A stretch of 64,000 nucleotides of DNA from positions 1 through 64,000 of the forward strand of contig NZ_JAINVG010000041.1 of assembly GCF_020400725.1 (NCBI RefSeq), written 5' to 3'. The notes beneath the pieces are model-generated. The model was not told where the DNA came from. It ran no database searches and was given only the letters and a program-made list of their open reading frames with translations. This DNA is from Streptomyces sp. NK15101 (GTDB lineage Bacteria > Actinomycetota > Actinomycetes > Streptomycetales > Streptomycetaceae). This document shows, piece by piece, positions 7,974 to 16,375 of this stretch (positions are counted from its first letter, which is position 1; each line of letters opens with the position of its first letter). The translations under genes were made by a program, and so were the position numbers.

Positions 7974-9185
7974 ATGCTCGTGGACACCACCGGCCGCACA
8001 CCGAGCGGCCCGGTCCGACGCGCCGATCGCGCCCTGGCTCCGGACCTGACACGCGGAGCGATGCTCCTGATCATCGCGCTGGCGAACTCCGCCGGCGTCG
8101 CCTTCGCCGGCGAACCCGGCCTCGACGGCGCGCCCCGAGGCGCCGGGCGCGGGCTGACCTTCCTGCTGTTCGAGCTGGCCCACGCGCGCGGATATCCCGT
8201 CTTCGCCTTCATGTTCGGATACGGCATCGTGCAACTGGCCCGCCGCCAGGACGCGTCCGGCAGCTCACCGCGACAGGTCCGCGCCCTCCTGCTCCGGCGC
8301 GGCGCCTGGCTCACCGTCCTCGGCTTCGCGCACGCCGCGCTGCTGTACTACGGCGACTTCCTCGGCGCCTACGGGATCGTCTGCGTCGCCATGACCCTGC
8401 TGCTGCTGCGCCGCGGTGACCGCTTCCACCGGATCGTGCTCGTGATCTGGGCGCTGTCGCTCGTCGAACTGCTCGTCGCCGGCGGGATCGTCGTCCACGG
8501 GATCCTCACCGGGGCGGGCCATTCGCCCCTTCCCGTCGGCCACGTCGGCTCCCTCTCGGCTTCCTCCTACGCCGACTCGCTGACCGCTCGCCTCGCCGAG
8601 TGGCCGGCTCACACCCTGACCACCCTTCCCTTCGTGGTCATCGCGTGGTTGGGCATGTGGGCAGCCCGCCGGCGCGTCCTGGAACGACCGGACCGGCACC
8701 GGCCCCTGCTCGTCCGGACCGCCGTCCTGGGCACCGGCATCGCGATCGCCGGAGGGCTTCCGGCGGCGCTGATCGGCGCCGGGTGGCTCGACGTCGACGA
8801 GCCCACCGCGCGTACGGCCCTCCTGCTCCACGGGGGAAGCGGCATGTTCGCCGGACCGGGGTACGTGGCGCTCTTCGGGCTCCTCGCCGCCCGCGTCACC
8901 CGGCCCGACGCCGTGGTCGTCCGCGCCCTGGCCGCGCTGGGACGCCGGTCCTTGTCGGGCTACCTGTTCCAGTCGGTGGCCTGGCTCGTCCTCCTGCTCC
9001 CCTTCACCCTCGACCTGGCCGGACGGTACGCCGACCCCACGGCGGCCGTCCTCGTGATCGCCGTGGCCGTCTGGCTCTGCACGGTCCTGATCGCCCTCCG
9101 CCTGGACGACCGCGACCGGCCCGGTCCCGCCGAGACCGTGCTGCGCCGTCTCACCTACGGCCCGAGACCCCGGCGGCGTTCCTGA
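7974..9185 (+). CDS. DUF418 domain-containing membrane protein
   Basis: A 403-residue integral membrane protein of the YeiB/DUF418 type with about ten hydrophobic segments. Family signatures include ARGYPVFAFMFGYGIVQLAR, RRGAWLTVLGFAHAALLYYG and LGRRSLSGYLFQSVAWL near residue 325. Its function is unknown; transport or acyl-group modification has been suggested for relatives. ATG start with a GAGGGGGG ribosome site. The upstream TetR gene is the probable regulator. Confidence 0.88.
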   Translation: MLVDTTGRTPSGPVRRADRALAPDLTRGAMLLIIALANSAGVAFAGEPGLDGAPRGAGRGLTFLLFELAHARGYPVFAFMFGYGIVQLARRQDASGSSPRQVRALLLRRGAWLTVLGFAHAALLYYGDFLGAYGIVCVAMTLLLLRRGDRFHRIVLVIWALSLVELLVAGGIVVHGILTGAGHSPLPVGHVGSLSASSYADSLTARLAEWPAHTLTTLPFVVIAWLGMWAARRRVLERPDRHRPLLVRTAVLGTGIAIAGGLPAALIGAGWLDVDEPTARTALLLHGGSGMFAGPGYVALFGLLAARVTRPDAVVVRALAALGRRSLSGYLFQSVAWLVLLLPFTLDLAGRYADPTAAVLVIAVAVWLCTVLIALRLDDRDRPGPAETVLRRLTYGPRPRRRS

Positions 9186-9350
9186 GACGCGGCGTCGGGA
9201 AATCGCGGACGCGACGACAACGCGGTTCAGCGCGGGGACGGCATCATCGAAGGGCACGCAGCGCGCTGTGACCGACACACCGTGCCGTCGGGCAGACCGC
9301 CCGACGGCTGTCACCCACCACGGCCGAGGGCCGCACCAAGGAAGATCATC

Positions 9351-9755
9351 ATGGACCGTCTGGACGTCATCGACACCTGCAACCGCATGGCCTGGTACGC
9401 CGACCAGCGCGAATGGGACGCGCTGGCCGGAGTGTTCGCCGACAAGACCCTGCTGGACTACACCAGTCTCAACGGCGGCGAGCCCGTCACCCTCACACCG
9501 GCGCAGATCGTCGAGGGCTGGCGCACGGGCCTCGGCGCGTACACCGCCACCCAGCACCTCCTCGGCAACCACCTGGTCGCCGTCGACGGCGACGGCGCGG
9601 TGTGCACCGCCACCTTCCAGGCCACCCACCGCAAGGCGGACGACTCCCTGTGGACGCTGGGCGGCACCTACCGCTTCGCCCTGGCCCGCACGGACGACGG
9701 CTGGCGCATCACCGGCGTGGTGATGACCACCGTCTGGAGCGACGGAGAGCGATGA
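9351..9755 (+). CDS. SnoaL/NTF2-like family protein
   Basis: A 134-residue single-domain protein of the nuclear transport factor 2 fold. Family features are the N-terminal helix CNRMAWYADQREWDALAGVF, then HLLGNHLVAVDGD and GGTYRFALARTDDGWRITGV. Relatives include isomerases, dehydratases and orphan binding proteins; no substrate can be named. The ATG at 9351 follows AAGGAAG. It heads a set of three small-molecule genes (NTF2, hydrolase, NmrA-like). Confidence 0.85.
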   Translation: MDRLDVIDTCNRMAWYADQREWDALAGVFADKTLLDYTSLNGGEPVTLTPAQIVEGWRTGLGAYTATQHLLGNHLVAVDGDGAVCTATFQATHRKADDSLWTLGGTYRFALARTDDGWRITGVVMTTVWSDGER

Positions 9756-9815
9756 GAGGGCCGACGCCTTCGACCTCACCGATGGACTGATCACCACAGC
9801 AACGTTGGAGTACGC

Positions 9816-10712
9816 ATGACGCGCAAGAGCAAGGTCACCTTCGACAGCGAGGGCGTCACCCTGACCGGCAACCTCTTCCTTCCGGAGAGCACGGACGCCC
9901 CGGGGCCGCTGCCCGGGGTCGTGGTCGCCGGCACGTGGACCAGTGTCAAGGAGCTGATGGCCGACCGGTACGCCGAGCGGCTCGCCGCCCGTGGACACGC
10001 CGCGCTGTCCTTCGACTTCACCGGCTTCGGCGAGTCCGGGGGCGAGCCGCGGGACGTCGAGGACCCGGCCCGCAAGGTCCGCGACATCCACCACGCGCTC
10101 ACCTTCCTGGCCGCCCACGAGGCGGTCGACGGCGACCGGCTGGGCGCCCTGGGCATCTGCGCGGCCGCGATGTACATGTCCCACAACGCCGCCGACGACC
10201 CCCGGGTCCGCTCGCTGGCGCTCGTGGCCCCCTGGCTGCACGACGCCGACATCTGCGAGGCGGCCTACGGCGGCGCGGAAGCGGTCGCCGAACGGATCAA
10301 GGCGGGCCGGGAGGCCCGCGCCCGCTACGAGGAGACCGGAGAGGTCGAGTACGTGCCCGTGGTCTCCGCCACCGACGAACGCGCGGCCATGCCGTACGAC
10401 ATCGACTTCTACCTCAACCCCGCCCGCGGCGGCATCCCCGCCTGGCCCAACCGGTTCGCCGTCATGTCCTGGGCGGACTGGCTCACCTATGACGCCGTCG
10501 CCCTCGCGCCGCGCATCGACCGGCCCACCCTGCTGGTGCACAGCGAGGACGCCGCGATCCCCGACGGAGCCCGCCGCTTCCACGCCGGTCTCGCCGGCCC
10601 CAGGGACCTCCTGTGGACGCAGGGCACGCAGTTCGACTTCTACGACTCCGAACCCCAGGTCACCGTCGCCGTCGACACGGTGGCCGCCCACTTCGCGCGG
10701 ACGCTGTCGTGA
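9816..10712 (+). CDS. Alpha/beta hydrolase with cysteine at the nucleophile elbow
   Basis: A 298-residue alpha/beta-hydrolase of the dienelactone-hydrolase-like group. The oxyanion region is VVVAGTWTSVKE, the first acid loop is FDFTGFGESGG, and the elbow reads LGICAAA, so Cys115 replaces the usual serine. The late acid region is VHSEDAAIPDG. The histidine expected before DFYD is replaced in GTQFDFYD. It may therefore be a non-classical hydrolase or non-catalytic. Its stop overlaps the start of the NmrA-like gene (GTGA). Confidence 0.85.
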   Translation: MTRKSKVTFDSEGVTLTGNLFLPESTDAPGPLPGVVVAGTWTSVKELMADRYAERLAARGHAALSFDFTGFGESGGEPRDVEDPARKVRDIHHALTFLAAHEAVDGDRLGALGICAAAMYMSHNAADDPRVRSLALVAPWLHDADICEAAYGGAEAVAERIKAGREARARYEETGEVEYVPVVSATDERAAMPYDIDFYLNPARGGIPAWPNRFAVMSWADWLTYDAVALAPRIDRPTLLVHSEDAAIPDGARRFHAGLAGPRDLLWTQGTQFDFYDSEPQVTVAVDTVAAHFARTLS

Positions 10713-11544
10713 TCCTCGTCACCGGAGCCACCGGAAACGTCGGCGCAGAGGTCGTCCAGGCCCTGGGCCGCGCCGGCGAACCCGTACGCGCACTGGTCCG
10801 GCGGCCCGCCGACGTACCGGCCGAGCAGGTCGTCGGAGACCTGGACGACCCCGACTCCCTCGCGCCCGCCCTCGACGGCGTGCGGGGCGTGTTCCTGCTG
10901 CCCGGCCACCGCGACATGCCCGGGCTGCTCGACCGCATGCGCCGGGCCGGGGTGGAACGCGTCGTCCTGCTCTCCAGCCTCGCCACCGTCGCCACCGACA
11001 CCCGCAACGTCCTGTCCGAGTACATGATCGGTTCGGAGACCGCGGTCAGGGAGTCCGGCCTCGCCTGGACGTTCCTGCGGCCCAACGCCTTCATGTCGAA
11101 CGCCCTGCGATGGCTGCCGCAGCTCCGCGCCGGCGACGTCGTCAGGGACGCGTTCGGCACGGTGCCGGTCGCGTCGGTCGACCCGTACGACATCGCCGCC
11201 GTCGCCGTCCGCGCCCTGCTCGACCCCGGTCACGAGGAACGCGTCCACCCGCTGAGCGGACCCGAACCGCTGCTGCCCGCCCAGCGCCTGGCCGTCCTCC
11301 CGAGGTCCTCGGCCGCGACCTGCGCTTCCACGCCCTCTCGGACGAGGAGGGCCGGGCCGACATGGCCGCGGCGGGCGTGCCGGAGCCGTACATCCAGGCG
11401 TTCTTCGGCTTCTACGGAGACGGCACCCTCGACGAGTCCCAGGTCTACCCGACCGTCGAGCAGGTGACCGGCAGACCGCCCCGCACCTTCCGCCAGTGGG
11501 CCGCCGCCCACCGTACGGCGTTCCCGCGCCCCGGAGCGGAATGA
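10709..11544 (+). pseudogene. NmrA-like NAD(P)-binding protein, frameshifted
   Basis: The GTG start overlaps the hydrolase stop. The first frame gives VILVTGATGNVGAEVVQALG, a Rossmann dinucleotide motif typical of NmrA/SDR-a proteins, and runs to about codon 197 (GPEPLLPAQRLAVL). There the reading shifts. The following frame continues the family pattern with EVLGRDLRFHALSDEE and FRQWAAAHRTAF to a stop at 11544. One base, probably a G, is missing near 11299-11300 (CTCCCGAG where CTCGCCGAG would keep the frame). The full protein would be about 278 residues. It is either a recent loss of function or a base-calling error in a C-rich run. Confidence 0.8.
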
Positions 11545-11564
11545 GCCGACACCGGTCCCCCCGG

Positions 11565-11600
11565 GGTGGCCCGCCGCGGCAGCGTCCGGGGCGGGCCACC
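11565..11600. terminator. Hairpin between convergent genes
   Basis: An 11-bp stem (11565-11575 with 11590-11600) with a 14-base loop lies between the NmrA-like gene and the - strand SnoaL gene. Confidence 0.65.
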
Positions 11601-11614
11601 GGCCGGGGCGGTCC

Positions 11615-12034
11615 TCAGGGTTCGGCCCGGTCGTGCGCCGCGGTGCCGAAGCCCTCGGGGGCCCGGTCGAGGAACACGGTCACGGTCCTGATGCGGCCGT
11701 CCTCGTCGAGCCGGAGGATGTCCGTGCCCGTGGCGAAGGACGTGCCGTCCCCGGTGAGGATCTCCCAGGCGAGCCGGGCGTCGGCGTGGTGGGTCTGGGG
11801 GCGCTCGCGCAGGCGGAACTCGACGGTGCCCATGTGGCCGACGAACCGGTCGCGGAAGTCCGTCAGGGCCTGCGTGCCGCTGAGGACTCCGACGGGCGCG
11901 CGGTACTCGACGTCGCCGGCGAAGGCCGCCGCCGCGGACCGGTGCCGCTCCTGCCCGGTGCCGGTGTTCCAGAACCGCACGTACTCCTCGACGAGCTGGG
12001 CGAAGGCGAAGTCCTGGACGGTCGTCTCGGTCAT
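11615..12034 (-). CDS. SnoaL-like/NTF2 family protein
   Basis: A 139-residue protein of the SnoaL-like fold. It has FAQLVEEYVRFWNTGTG at the N-terminus, then YRAPVGVLSGTQALTDFRDR and ATGTDILRLDEDGRIRTVTV. This pattern is common in polyketide-cyclase-like and orphan stress proteins, and the substrate is unknown. It is divergent from the XRE-type regulator gene, with a palindrome between them, so the pair probably forms a regulator-target unit. Confidence 0.85.
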   Translation of the reverse strand: MTETTVQDFAFAQLVEEYVRFWNTGTGQERHRSAAAAFAGDVEYRAPVGVLSGTQALTDFRDRFVGHMGTVEFRLRERPQTHHADARLAWEILTGDGTSFATGTDILRLDEDGRIRTVTVFLDRAPEGFGTAAHDRAEP

Positions 12035-12131
12035 GGCCGGTGTCCTTTCGGTCGGTCACTGCGGTGTGGCGCCGCCGTGGGGCGGCGTGGCTCCGGTCCA
12101 TGACTGTGCCGGGCGCCGGCGCGGGGTGTCG

Positions 12132-12148
12132 ATGACCTGTGAGGTCAT
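12132..12148. promoter_or_regulatory. Palindrome between SnoaL and XRE genes
   Basis: ATGACCT-GTG-AGGTCAT is a perfect 7-bp inverted repeat with a 3-bp spacer, 37 bp before the XRE regulator start and in the divergent promoter region. It is a likely binding site of the adjacent regulator. Confidence 0.5.
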
Positions 12149-12184
12149 TGCCGTCACTCCGGCGGAAGGGGCAGTCTGGGGGCC

Positions 12185-12976
12185 ATGACGACGACCACGA
12201 CCGAACCGGTCGGAGCGCTGCTGCGGCGCTGGCGTGAGCGCCGCCGCCGCTCCCAGCTCGACGTGTCGCTCGCCGCGGAGCTGTCCACCCGGCACCTGAG
12301 CTGCATCGAGACGGGGCGCGCGCAGCCGAGCCGGGACATGATCCGGCGGCTGTGCGACGAGCTGGAGGTGCCCCTGCGGGAACGCAACGCGCTCTATCTG
12401 GCAGGGGGTTTCGCGCCGGTGCACACCGAGCGGGCCCTCGCCGACCTGGGCGCGGCGCGCGCGGCGGTGGACGCCGTCCTGACCGGGCACGAGCCGCATC
12501 CGGCGCTCGCGGTCGACGTGCGCTGGGAGTTGGTGGCCGCGAACCGTGCCGCGGGGCTGTTCCTCGGCGGCGCGGGCGGGGGCACGGAGCAGCCGTTCAA
12601 CGTCCTGCGGGCGACGCTGCACCCCGACGGCCTGGCGGGACGCATCCGGAACCTCGCGCAGTGGCGGGCGCACGTGCTGCGCCGGGTCCGTCGCCAGCTG
12701 GAGCGGACGGCGGCCGACGGCCTCGCGGAACTCCTCGCCGAACTGGAGGGCTACCCCGCCCCGCCGGAGGACGCGGCCGGACCGTCCGGGTACGGTCCGG
12801 CCGACGACCTGGTGGTTCCGCTGCGACTCGCGAGCGAGTACGGCGAACTCGCGCTGCTCTACACCACGACGGTCTTCGGTTCGCCGCGGGACGTGACGCT
12901 CGACGAGATCGCCATCGAGACGTTCTTCCCGGCCGATCCCCGCACGGCGGAGCTGATGCGGGCGGCCACCGCCTAG
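12185..12976 (+). CDS. XRE regulator with MmyB-type ligand domain
   Basis: A 263-residue regulator. The HTH is at about residues 8-66 (LLRRWRERRRRSQLDVSLAA, STRHLSCIETGRAQPSRDM), followed by the MmyB/MltR-like ligand domain found in Streptomyces MmyB regulators. Its WELVAANRAAGLFLG stretch and the C-terminal FFPADPRTAELM are diagnostic, and in homologues the domain can bind fatty acids. It is divergent from the SnoaL gene, its probable target, and is followed by a strong terminator. Confidence 0.93.
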   Translation: MTTTTTEPVGALLRRWRERRRRSQLDVSLAAELSTRHLSCIETGRAQPSRDMIRRLCDELEVPLRERNALYLAGGFAPVHTERALADLGAARAAVDAVLTGHEPHPALAVDVRWELVAANRAAGLFLGGAGGGTEQPFNVLRATLHPDGLAGRIRNLAQWRAHVLRRVRRQLERTAADGLAELLAELEGYPAPPEDAAGPSGYGPADDLVVPLRLASEYGELALLYTTTVFGSPRDVTLDEIAIETFFPADPRTAELMRAATA

Positions 12977-12986
12977 ACCTCACGGC

Positions 12987-13017
12987 CGGAGCCCCTCGCC
13001 ACAGGCGAGGGGCTCCG
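12987..13017 (+). terminator. Intrinsic terminator
   Basis: A 14-bp perfect stem (12987-13000 with 13004-13017) with an ACA loop lies 11 bp after the XRE regulator stop. It also faces the end of the convergent SDR gene. Confidence 0.9.
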
Positions 13018-13101
13018 CTCTTCGTCACCCGGTCCCTGTCGCGTCACCGCGACCGGGCGGGCGGGGCTTCGTCGGACCGGGGTGCCCGTGCCGCGTCGCG
13101 C

Positions 13102-13968
13102 TCAGGCGTCGAAGTCGGTGCCCCGGCTGACCGACTCCCAGGTCCGGGCTTCCGCCCGTGCGGCCTCGGCGTGGGCGGTGATCGCGTCGAGCGCGTCGTT
13201 GCCCAGGGCGAGCCGGAGCGGGGTGTCCTCGCTGTCCAGCGCCTTCAGAATGGCCGCGGCCGCCTTCACCGGGTCGCCTGCCTGTTTGCCGTCGCTGTCC
13301 GGCAGGCCCTTGCGCACGGCGCCGACCGTCCCGGCGTACTCCGGCATCTCGGCCGTCTGCCGCAGGGCGTCCCCGCCGGCGAAGGAGGTGCGGAACGAGC
13401 CGGGTTCGACGATGAGCGCCTTGATGCCGAACGGAGCGACCTCGGCGGCGAGCGCCTCCGTGAGCCCCTCCAGGGCGAACTTGGTCGCCGAGTAGGCGCC
13501 GACCCCGGGGAAGGACAGCCGCCCGCCCATGCTGCTCATCTGCACCACGGCACCGGACTTCTGCTCGCGCATGTGCGGCAGGACCGCGCGCGTGAGCCGG
13601 GCGGGCCCGAAGAAGTGCAGCTCCATCAGGTCCCGGAGTTCCCTGTCGGTGGTCTCCTCCACCGCCCCCACGAGACCCCGGCCGGCATTGTTCACCAGGA
13701 CGTCGATCCTGCCGAATCGCGCCACCACGGCGGCGACCGTCGCGTCGGCGCCGGCGGCGTCCGTGACGTCCAGGGCGACCGGGACCAGTCGGCCGGGGTA
13801 CGCCGTGGCGAGGTCGTCCAGGACCGCGGGCCGGCGGGCCGCCGCGACGACCGTGTCCCCCGCCGCGAGCGCGGCCTCGGCGATGCACCGGCCGAAGCCG
13901 GACGTGGCCCCCGTGATCAGCCACACCTTCCCGGCGGGCAGGCCCGACGTCGGATCTTGCGTGTTCAA
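13102..13968 (-). CDS. Short-chain dehydrogenase/reductase
   Basis: A 288-residue classical SDR. The cofactor motif is TGATSGFG (residues 19-26), NNAG is near residue 92, the catalytic serine is in VQMSSMGG and the tyrosine/lysine pair is YSATK. The start is TTG with an excellent GAGGAGGGGG site; no nearby ATG is better. A preference for NADP is suggested by the basic AARRP after the second strand. Many Streptomyces SDRs of this type are oxidoreductases of unknown substrate. The neighbouring AraC-type regulator may control it. Confidence 0.9.
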   Translation of the reverse strand: MNTQDPTSGLPAGKVWLITGATSGFGRCIAEAALAAGDTVVAAARRPAVLDDLATAYPGRLVPVALDVTDAAGADATVAAVVARFGRIDVLVNNAGRGLVGAVEETTDRELRDLMELHFFGPARLTRAVLPHMREQKSGAVVQMSSMGGRLSFPGVGAYSATKFALEGLTEALAAEVAPFGIKALIVEPGSFRTSFAGGDALRQTAEMPEYAGTVGAVRKGLPDSDGKQAGDPVKAAAAILKALDSEDTPLRLALGNDALDAITAHAEAARAEARTWESVSRGTDFDA

Positions 13969-14133
13969 TCCCCCTCCTCGGCTTTCGTGCGCCGCCCTCG
14001 GAGCGGCGCACGGCGAGAATGCCCGATCTTCGTCCGGCCGTGTTGCCGATCCGTCCGCACCGTCTTCGCGAACCGTCTCCGGCCCCTCGTGTCCACCGCG
14101 TCCTGACCGGAGGATGCCTCCCCGTGCGGCGTC

Positions 14134-15138
14134 TCAGGCCTGCTCGGACAGGGCCTGGTGGCGGTAGTCCCGCGGGGAGACCCCGTAGGCGGCCCGGAAG
14201 GCGCGGGTGACGTGGGAGGCGCGGGGCATGCCCCACCGGCCTGCGAGCACGTGGATGGGTACGGTCCGCAGCGCGGGGTCCGCCAGGTCGGCGCGGATCC
14301 TCTCCAGCCGCTGGGAACGGATCCAGGCGGCGACCGTCTCGCCCGGCGACCGCTCGCCGAAGACGCGGTGCAGGTGGCTGAGGGAGATGTGGTGCGCGGC
14401 GGCGACCGCTGCCGGGGTCAGTTCCGGGTCGGACAGGTGCTGCCGGATGAAGGCCCGTATGCGTCGGCCGAGCACCTCGTGCCGGGTTTCCGGCGGCAGG
14501 CCGGTCTCGGCGTCCAGGGCCTGGGCGAAGAAGGAGGAGACCAGGTCGAGCGTGACCGTGCCCAGCCGGGGCGCGTCGGCCGGCCGGAGGGTGTCGGCCT
14601 GCCGGCCGATGCCGATGAGGAAGTCCGCCAGGAGCGCTCCCGTGCCGTCACGTACCGACAGCCCGTGTCCGAGGAGCCGTTCCGCCTGGTGCGGGGGCAG
14701 GGGCAGCAGGGCCTTGGGCAGGTCCACGCCCACACCGGCGACGACGCCCGGCCGTCCCTCGGCCGTGGGGTCCGGGGCGTAGGTGTGGGATTCGCACGCC
14801 TGCCAGCTGGAGTCCACGAGGAGACCGCCGCGGCCGATCGTGGCGGTCCCCCCGTGCTCCTGCGCCAGCGTCAGCCCGCCCTCGGTCAGCAGGGACAGGT
14901 GGTAGAGCTCGGCGTCGTTCCTGCGGATCCGGCGCGGGCTCCGCCGGAAGCGCGCGGGCGAGAACGACGTCTGCCACACCGTCACGGGCCCCAGCTCCAT
15001 CACGCGCAACTCCGCCCGGAAGTCGGCGGCGTGGGGGCTGCTCGTGTCGTTCGCGCGGCTGTGGCCGATCAGCTCTCGCCAGCGGTCGAACCGCTCACCG
15101 GCAGGGGCGTCCTCGGTGCGGAACACGGTCCCGATCAC
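14134..15138 (-). CDS. AraC family regulator (AraC-binding-like domain)
   Basis: A 334-residue regulator. The N-terminal effector domain begins VIGTVFRTEDAPAGERFDRW (the AraC_binding_2 type seen in FeaR-like proteins), and the C-terminal two-helix AraC DNA-binding domain covers about residues 230-330 (HHISLSHLHRVFGERSPGET, then FRAAYGVSPRDYRHQ). I chose the GTG at 15138, which has a GGAGAG site, over a longer frame to 15207 whose extra residues look non-coding. It may control the downstream SDR gene, 165 bp away on the same strand. Confidence 0.88.
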   Translation of the reverse strand: MIGTVFRTEDAPAGERFDRWRELIGHSRANDTSSPHAADFRAELRVMELGPVTVWQTSFSPARFRRSPRRIRRNDAELYHLSLLTEGGLTLAQEHGGTATIGRGGLLVDSSWQACESHTYAPDPTAEGRPGVVAGVGVDLPKALLPLPPHQAERLLGHGLSVRDGTGALLADFLIGIGRQADTLRPADAPRLGTVTLDLVSSFFAQALDAETGLPPETRHEVLGRRIRAFIRQHLSDPELTPAAVAAAHHISLSHLHRVFGERSPGETVAAWIRSQRLERIRADLADPALRTVPIHVLAGRWGMPRASHVTRAFRAAYGVSPRDYRHQALSEQA

Positions 15139-15290
15139 TGCTGCACTCTCCGTCCTCCCCGGGGGGTGGTCACGTCCTCGGGCGAGGGAGCGGTCGGGCT
15201 CCCCCACCCCTGGACATCATGAGGTGCGGCTGATGGTCGCACGCCTCACCGAGGCGGTATGACGCCGTCTCAGGTGATGGGCCGGCGGCG

Positions 15291-15440
15291 TCAGCCGGCC
15301 TCGCGCGGGTCGAAGGAACCGGTGCCGACCGTCAGCGGTTCGGGGAAGGCACCGCCGACGGCGTCCCGGCGGACGAACTCGAAGCCGGCGCCCTCCCGGT
15401 CGCCGTGGACGCCAGGAAGGCCCCCGAAGGGAGCGCGGCG
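15291..15440 (-). other. Possible C-terminal gene remnant in a 448-bp gap
   Basis: The gap 15139-15586 has no intact gene. One - strand frame, ending at a stop at 15291, reads GVHGDREGAGFEF then VRRDAVGGAFPEPLTVGTGS. Its composition looks more like real protein than the surrounding frames, but no start codon or family is recognisable. It may be the tail of a decayed gene. The rest of the gap contains only the promoter motif of the DinB gene. Confidence 0.2.
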
Positions 15441-15553
15441 CGATCGTGAGCGCGATGTGAGCACTCGGCACCCGGACGGGATCGGGGCGGGGCGGGGCGG
15501 CCGACCCGGTGTACGCGGGCGGGGTGTGGCAGTAGAGTCCGGCCGAAACTTTC

Positions 15554-15567
15554 TGCAAGCATTTGCA
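15554..15567. promoter_or_regulatory. LacI-type half-palindrome before the DinB gene
   Basis: TGCAAGCATTTGCA (TGCAA-4-TTGCA) is preceded by GAAACTTTC. The CTGCAAG and GAAA/TTTC elements resemble those in the operator before the alpha-amylase gene (16275-16295), which suggests a shared MalR/LacI-family regulator. Confidence 0.4.
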
Positions 15568-15586
15568 ATTCAGAGAGGGACCAGCC

Positions 15587-16165
15587 ATGCCGGGATTCGC
15601 CCCGCCCGTCGCCGATGAGCGCACGGCACTGACCGCCTATCTCGCCCACCAGCGGCGCGCGTTGCGCGTCACCGCCCACGGTCTGACCGACGAACAGGCC
15701 CGCATGACGGCCTCCGCCGGCGAGCTGAGCATCGGCGGACTGATCAAGCACGCCGCACGGTGCGAGACCTTCTGGACCGACCTCGTCCTTCAGCAGCAGA
15801 GCGAGCCGCGGCGGAAGGCGGACGAGTCGGACGAGGACGAGTTCCGGCTCGCTCCGGACGAGACCCTGGCCTGGGCGCTGGCCGCGCACGCGGAGGCGGC
15901 CGAGCGGACGGACGCGGCGATCGCCGGTGTTCGGGACCTCGGGCAGGCCGTTCCGGTGCCGCAGGGACTCCCCTGGTTTCCCGCCGAGGTCAAGGAGTGG
16001 TCGGTCCGCTGGGTCCTGCTGCACCTGATCGAGGAGACGGCGCGGCACGGAGGCCACGCCGACCTCATCCGCGAGGGCATCGACGGCGCGACCCTCTACC
16101 CGCTGCTCGCCGCGGCCGAGGCGTGGCCCGACCCGTGGTTCCGGCCGTGGGAACCCGAGCGCTGA
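15587..16165 (+). CDS. DinB family (DUF664) protein
   Basis: A 192-residue four-helix DinB/YfiT-like protein. Conserved pieces are LTAYLAHQRRALRVTAHGLT, LSIGGLIKHAARCETFW and WVLLHLIEETARHGGHADLI. The two histidines in the IKH and ETARHGGH motifs are those that bind a divalent metal in this superfamily. Members act as thiol-dependent transferases or have unknown roles. ATG start with AGAGAGGGA. Confidence 0.9.
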   Translation: MPGFAPPVADERTALTAYLAHQRRALRVTAHGLTDEQARMTASAGELSIGGLIKHAARCETFWTDLVLQQQSEPRRKADESDEDEFRLAPDETLAWALAAHAEAAERTDAAIAGVRDLGQAVPVPQGLPWFPAEVKEWSVRWVLLHLIEETARHGGHADLIREGIDGATLYPLLAAAEAWPDPWFRPWEPER

Positions 16166-16274
16166 CCACCGACGGACGGCGGGCGCCGGTCGGCGGATCG
16201 CGCACCGCGGGCACCGGGACGCCCTGTCAGAACCCTTGACTCTCCCGGGAGTTCACGCCTAGCTTGCTCAAGTT

Positions 16275-16295
16275 CTTGCGGAAATTTACAGCAAG
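16275..16295. promoter_or_regulatory. MalR/LacI-type operator of the alpha-amylase gene
   Basis: An imperfect 21-bp palindrome with CTTGC and GCAAG ends and a GAAATTT centre lies 80 bp before the amylase start. Streptomyces amylase and malE promoters carry this kind of CTTGCnG...CnGCAAG site for MalR, the maltose-responsive LacI-family repressor. A second GCTTGC half-site lies at about 16262. Confidence 0.65.
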
Positions 16296-16375
16296 ACTTT
16301 CCAGCATCCTCGGGACGTACGAGCCTCGTCCCCTCCCCTCCCCGCACCCGCACCCGCACCCGCATGAGGAACCCC

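Noticed and set aside
16322..16363. Short CACCCG tandem repeats before the amylase, considered as a repeat element
   Set aside because: Only about four units of low complexity; no sign of a mobile or CRISPR repeat.
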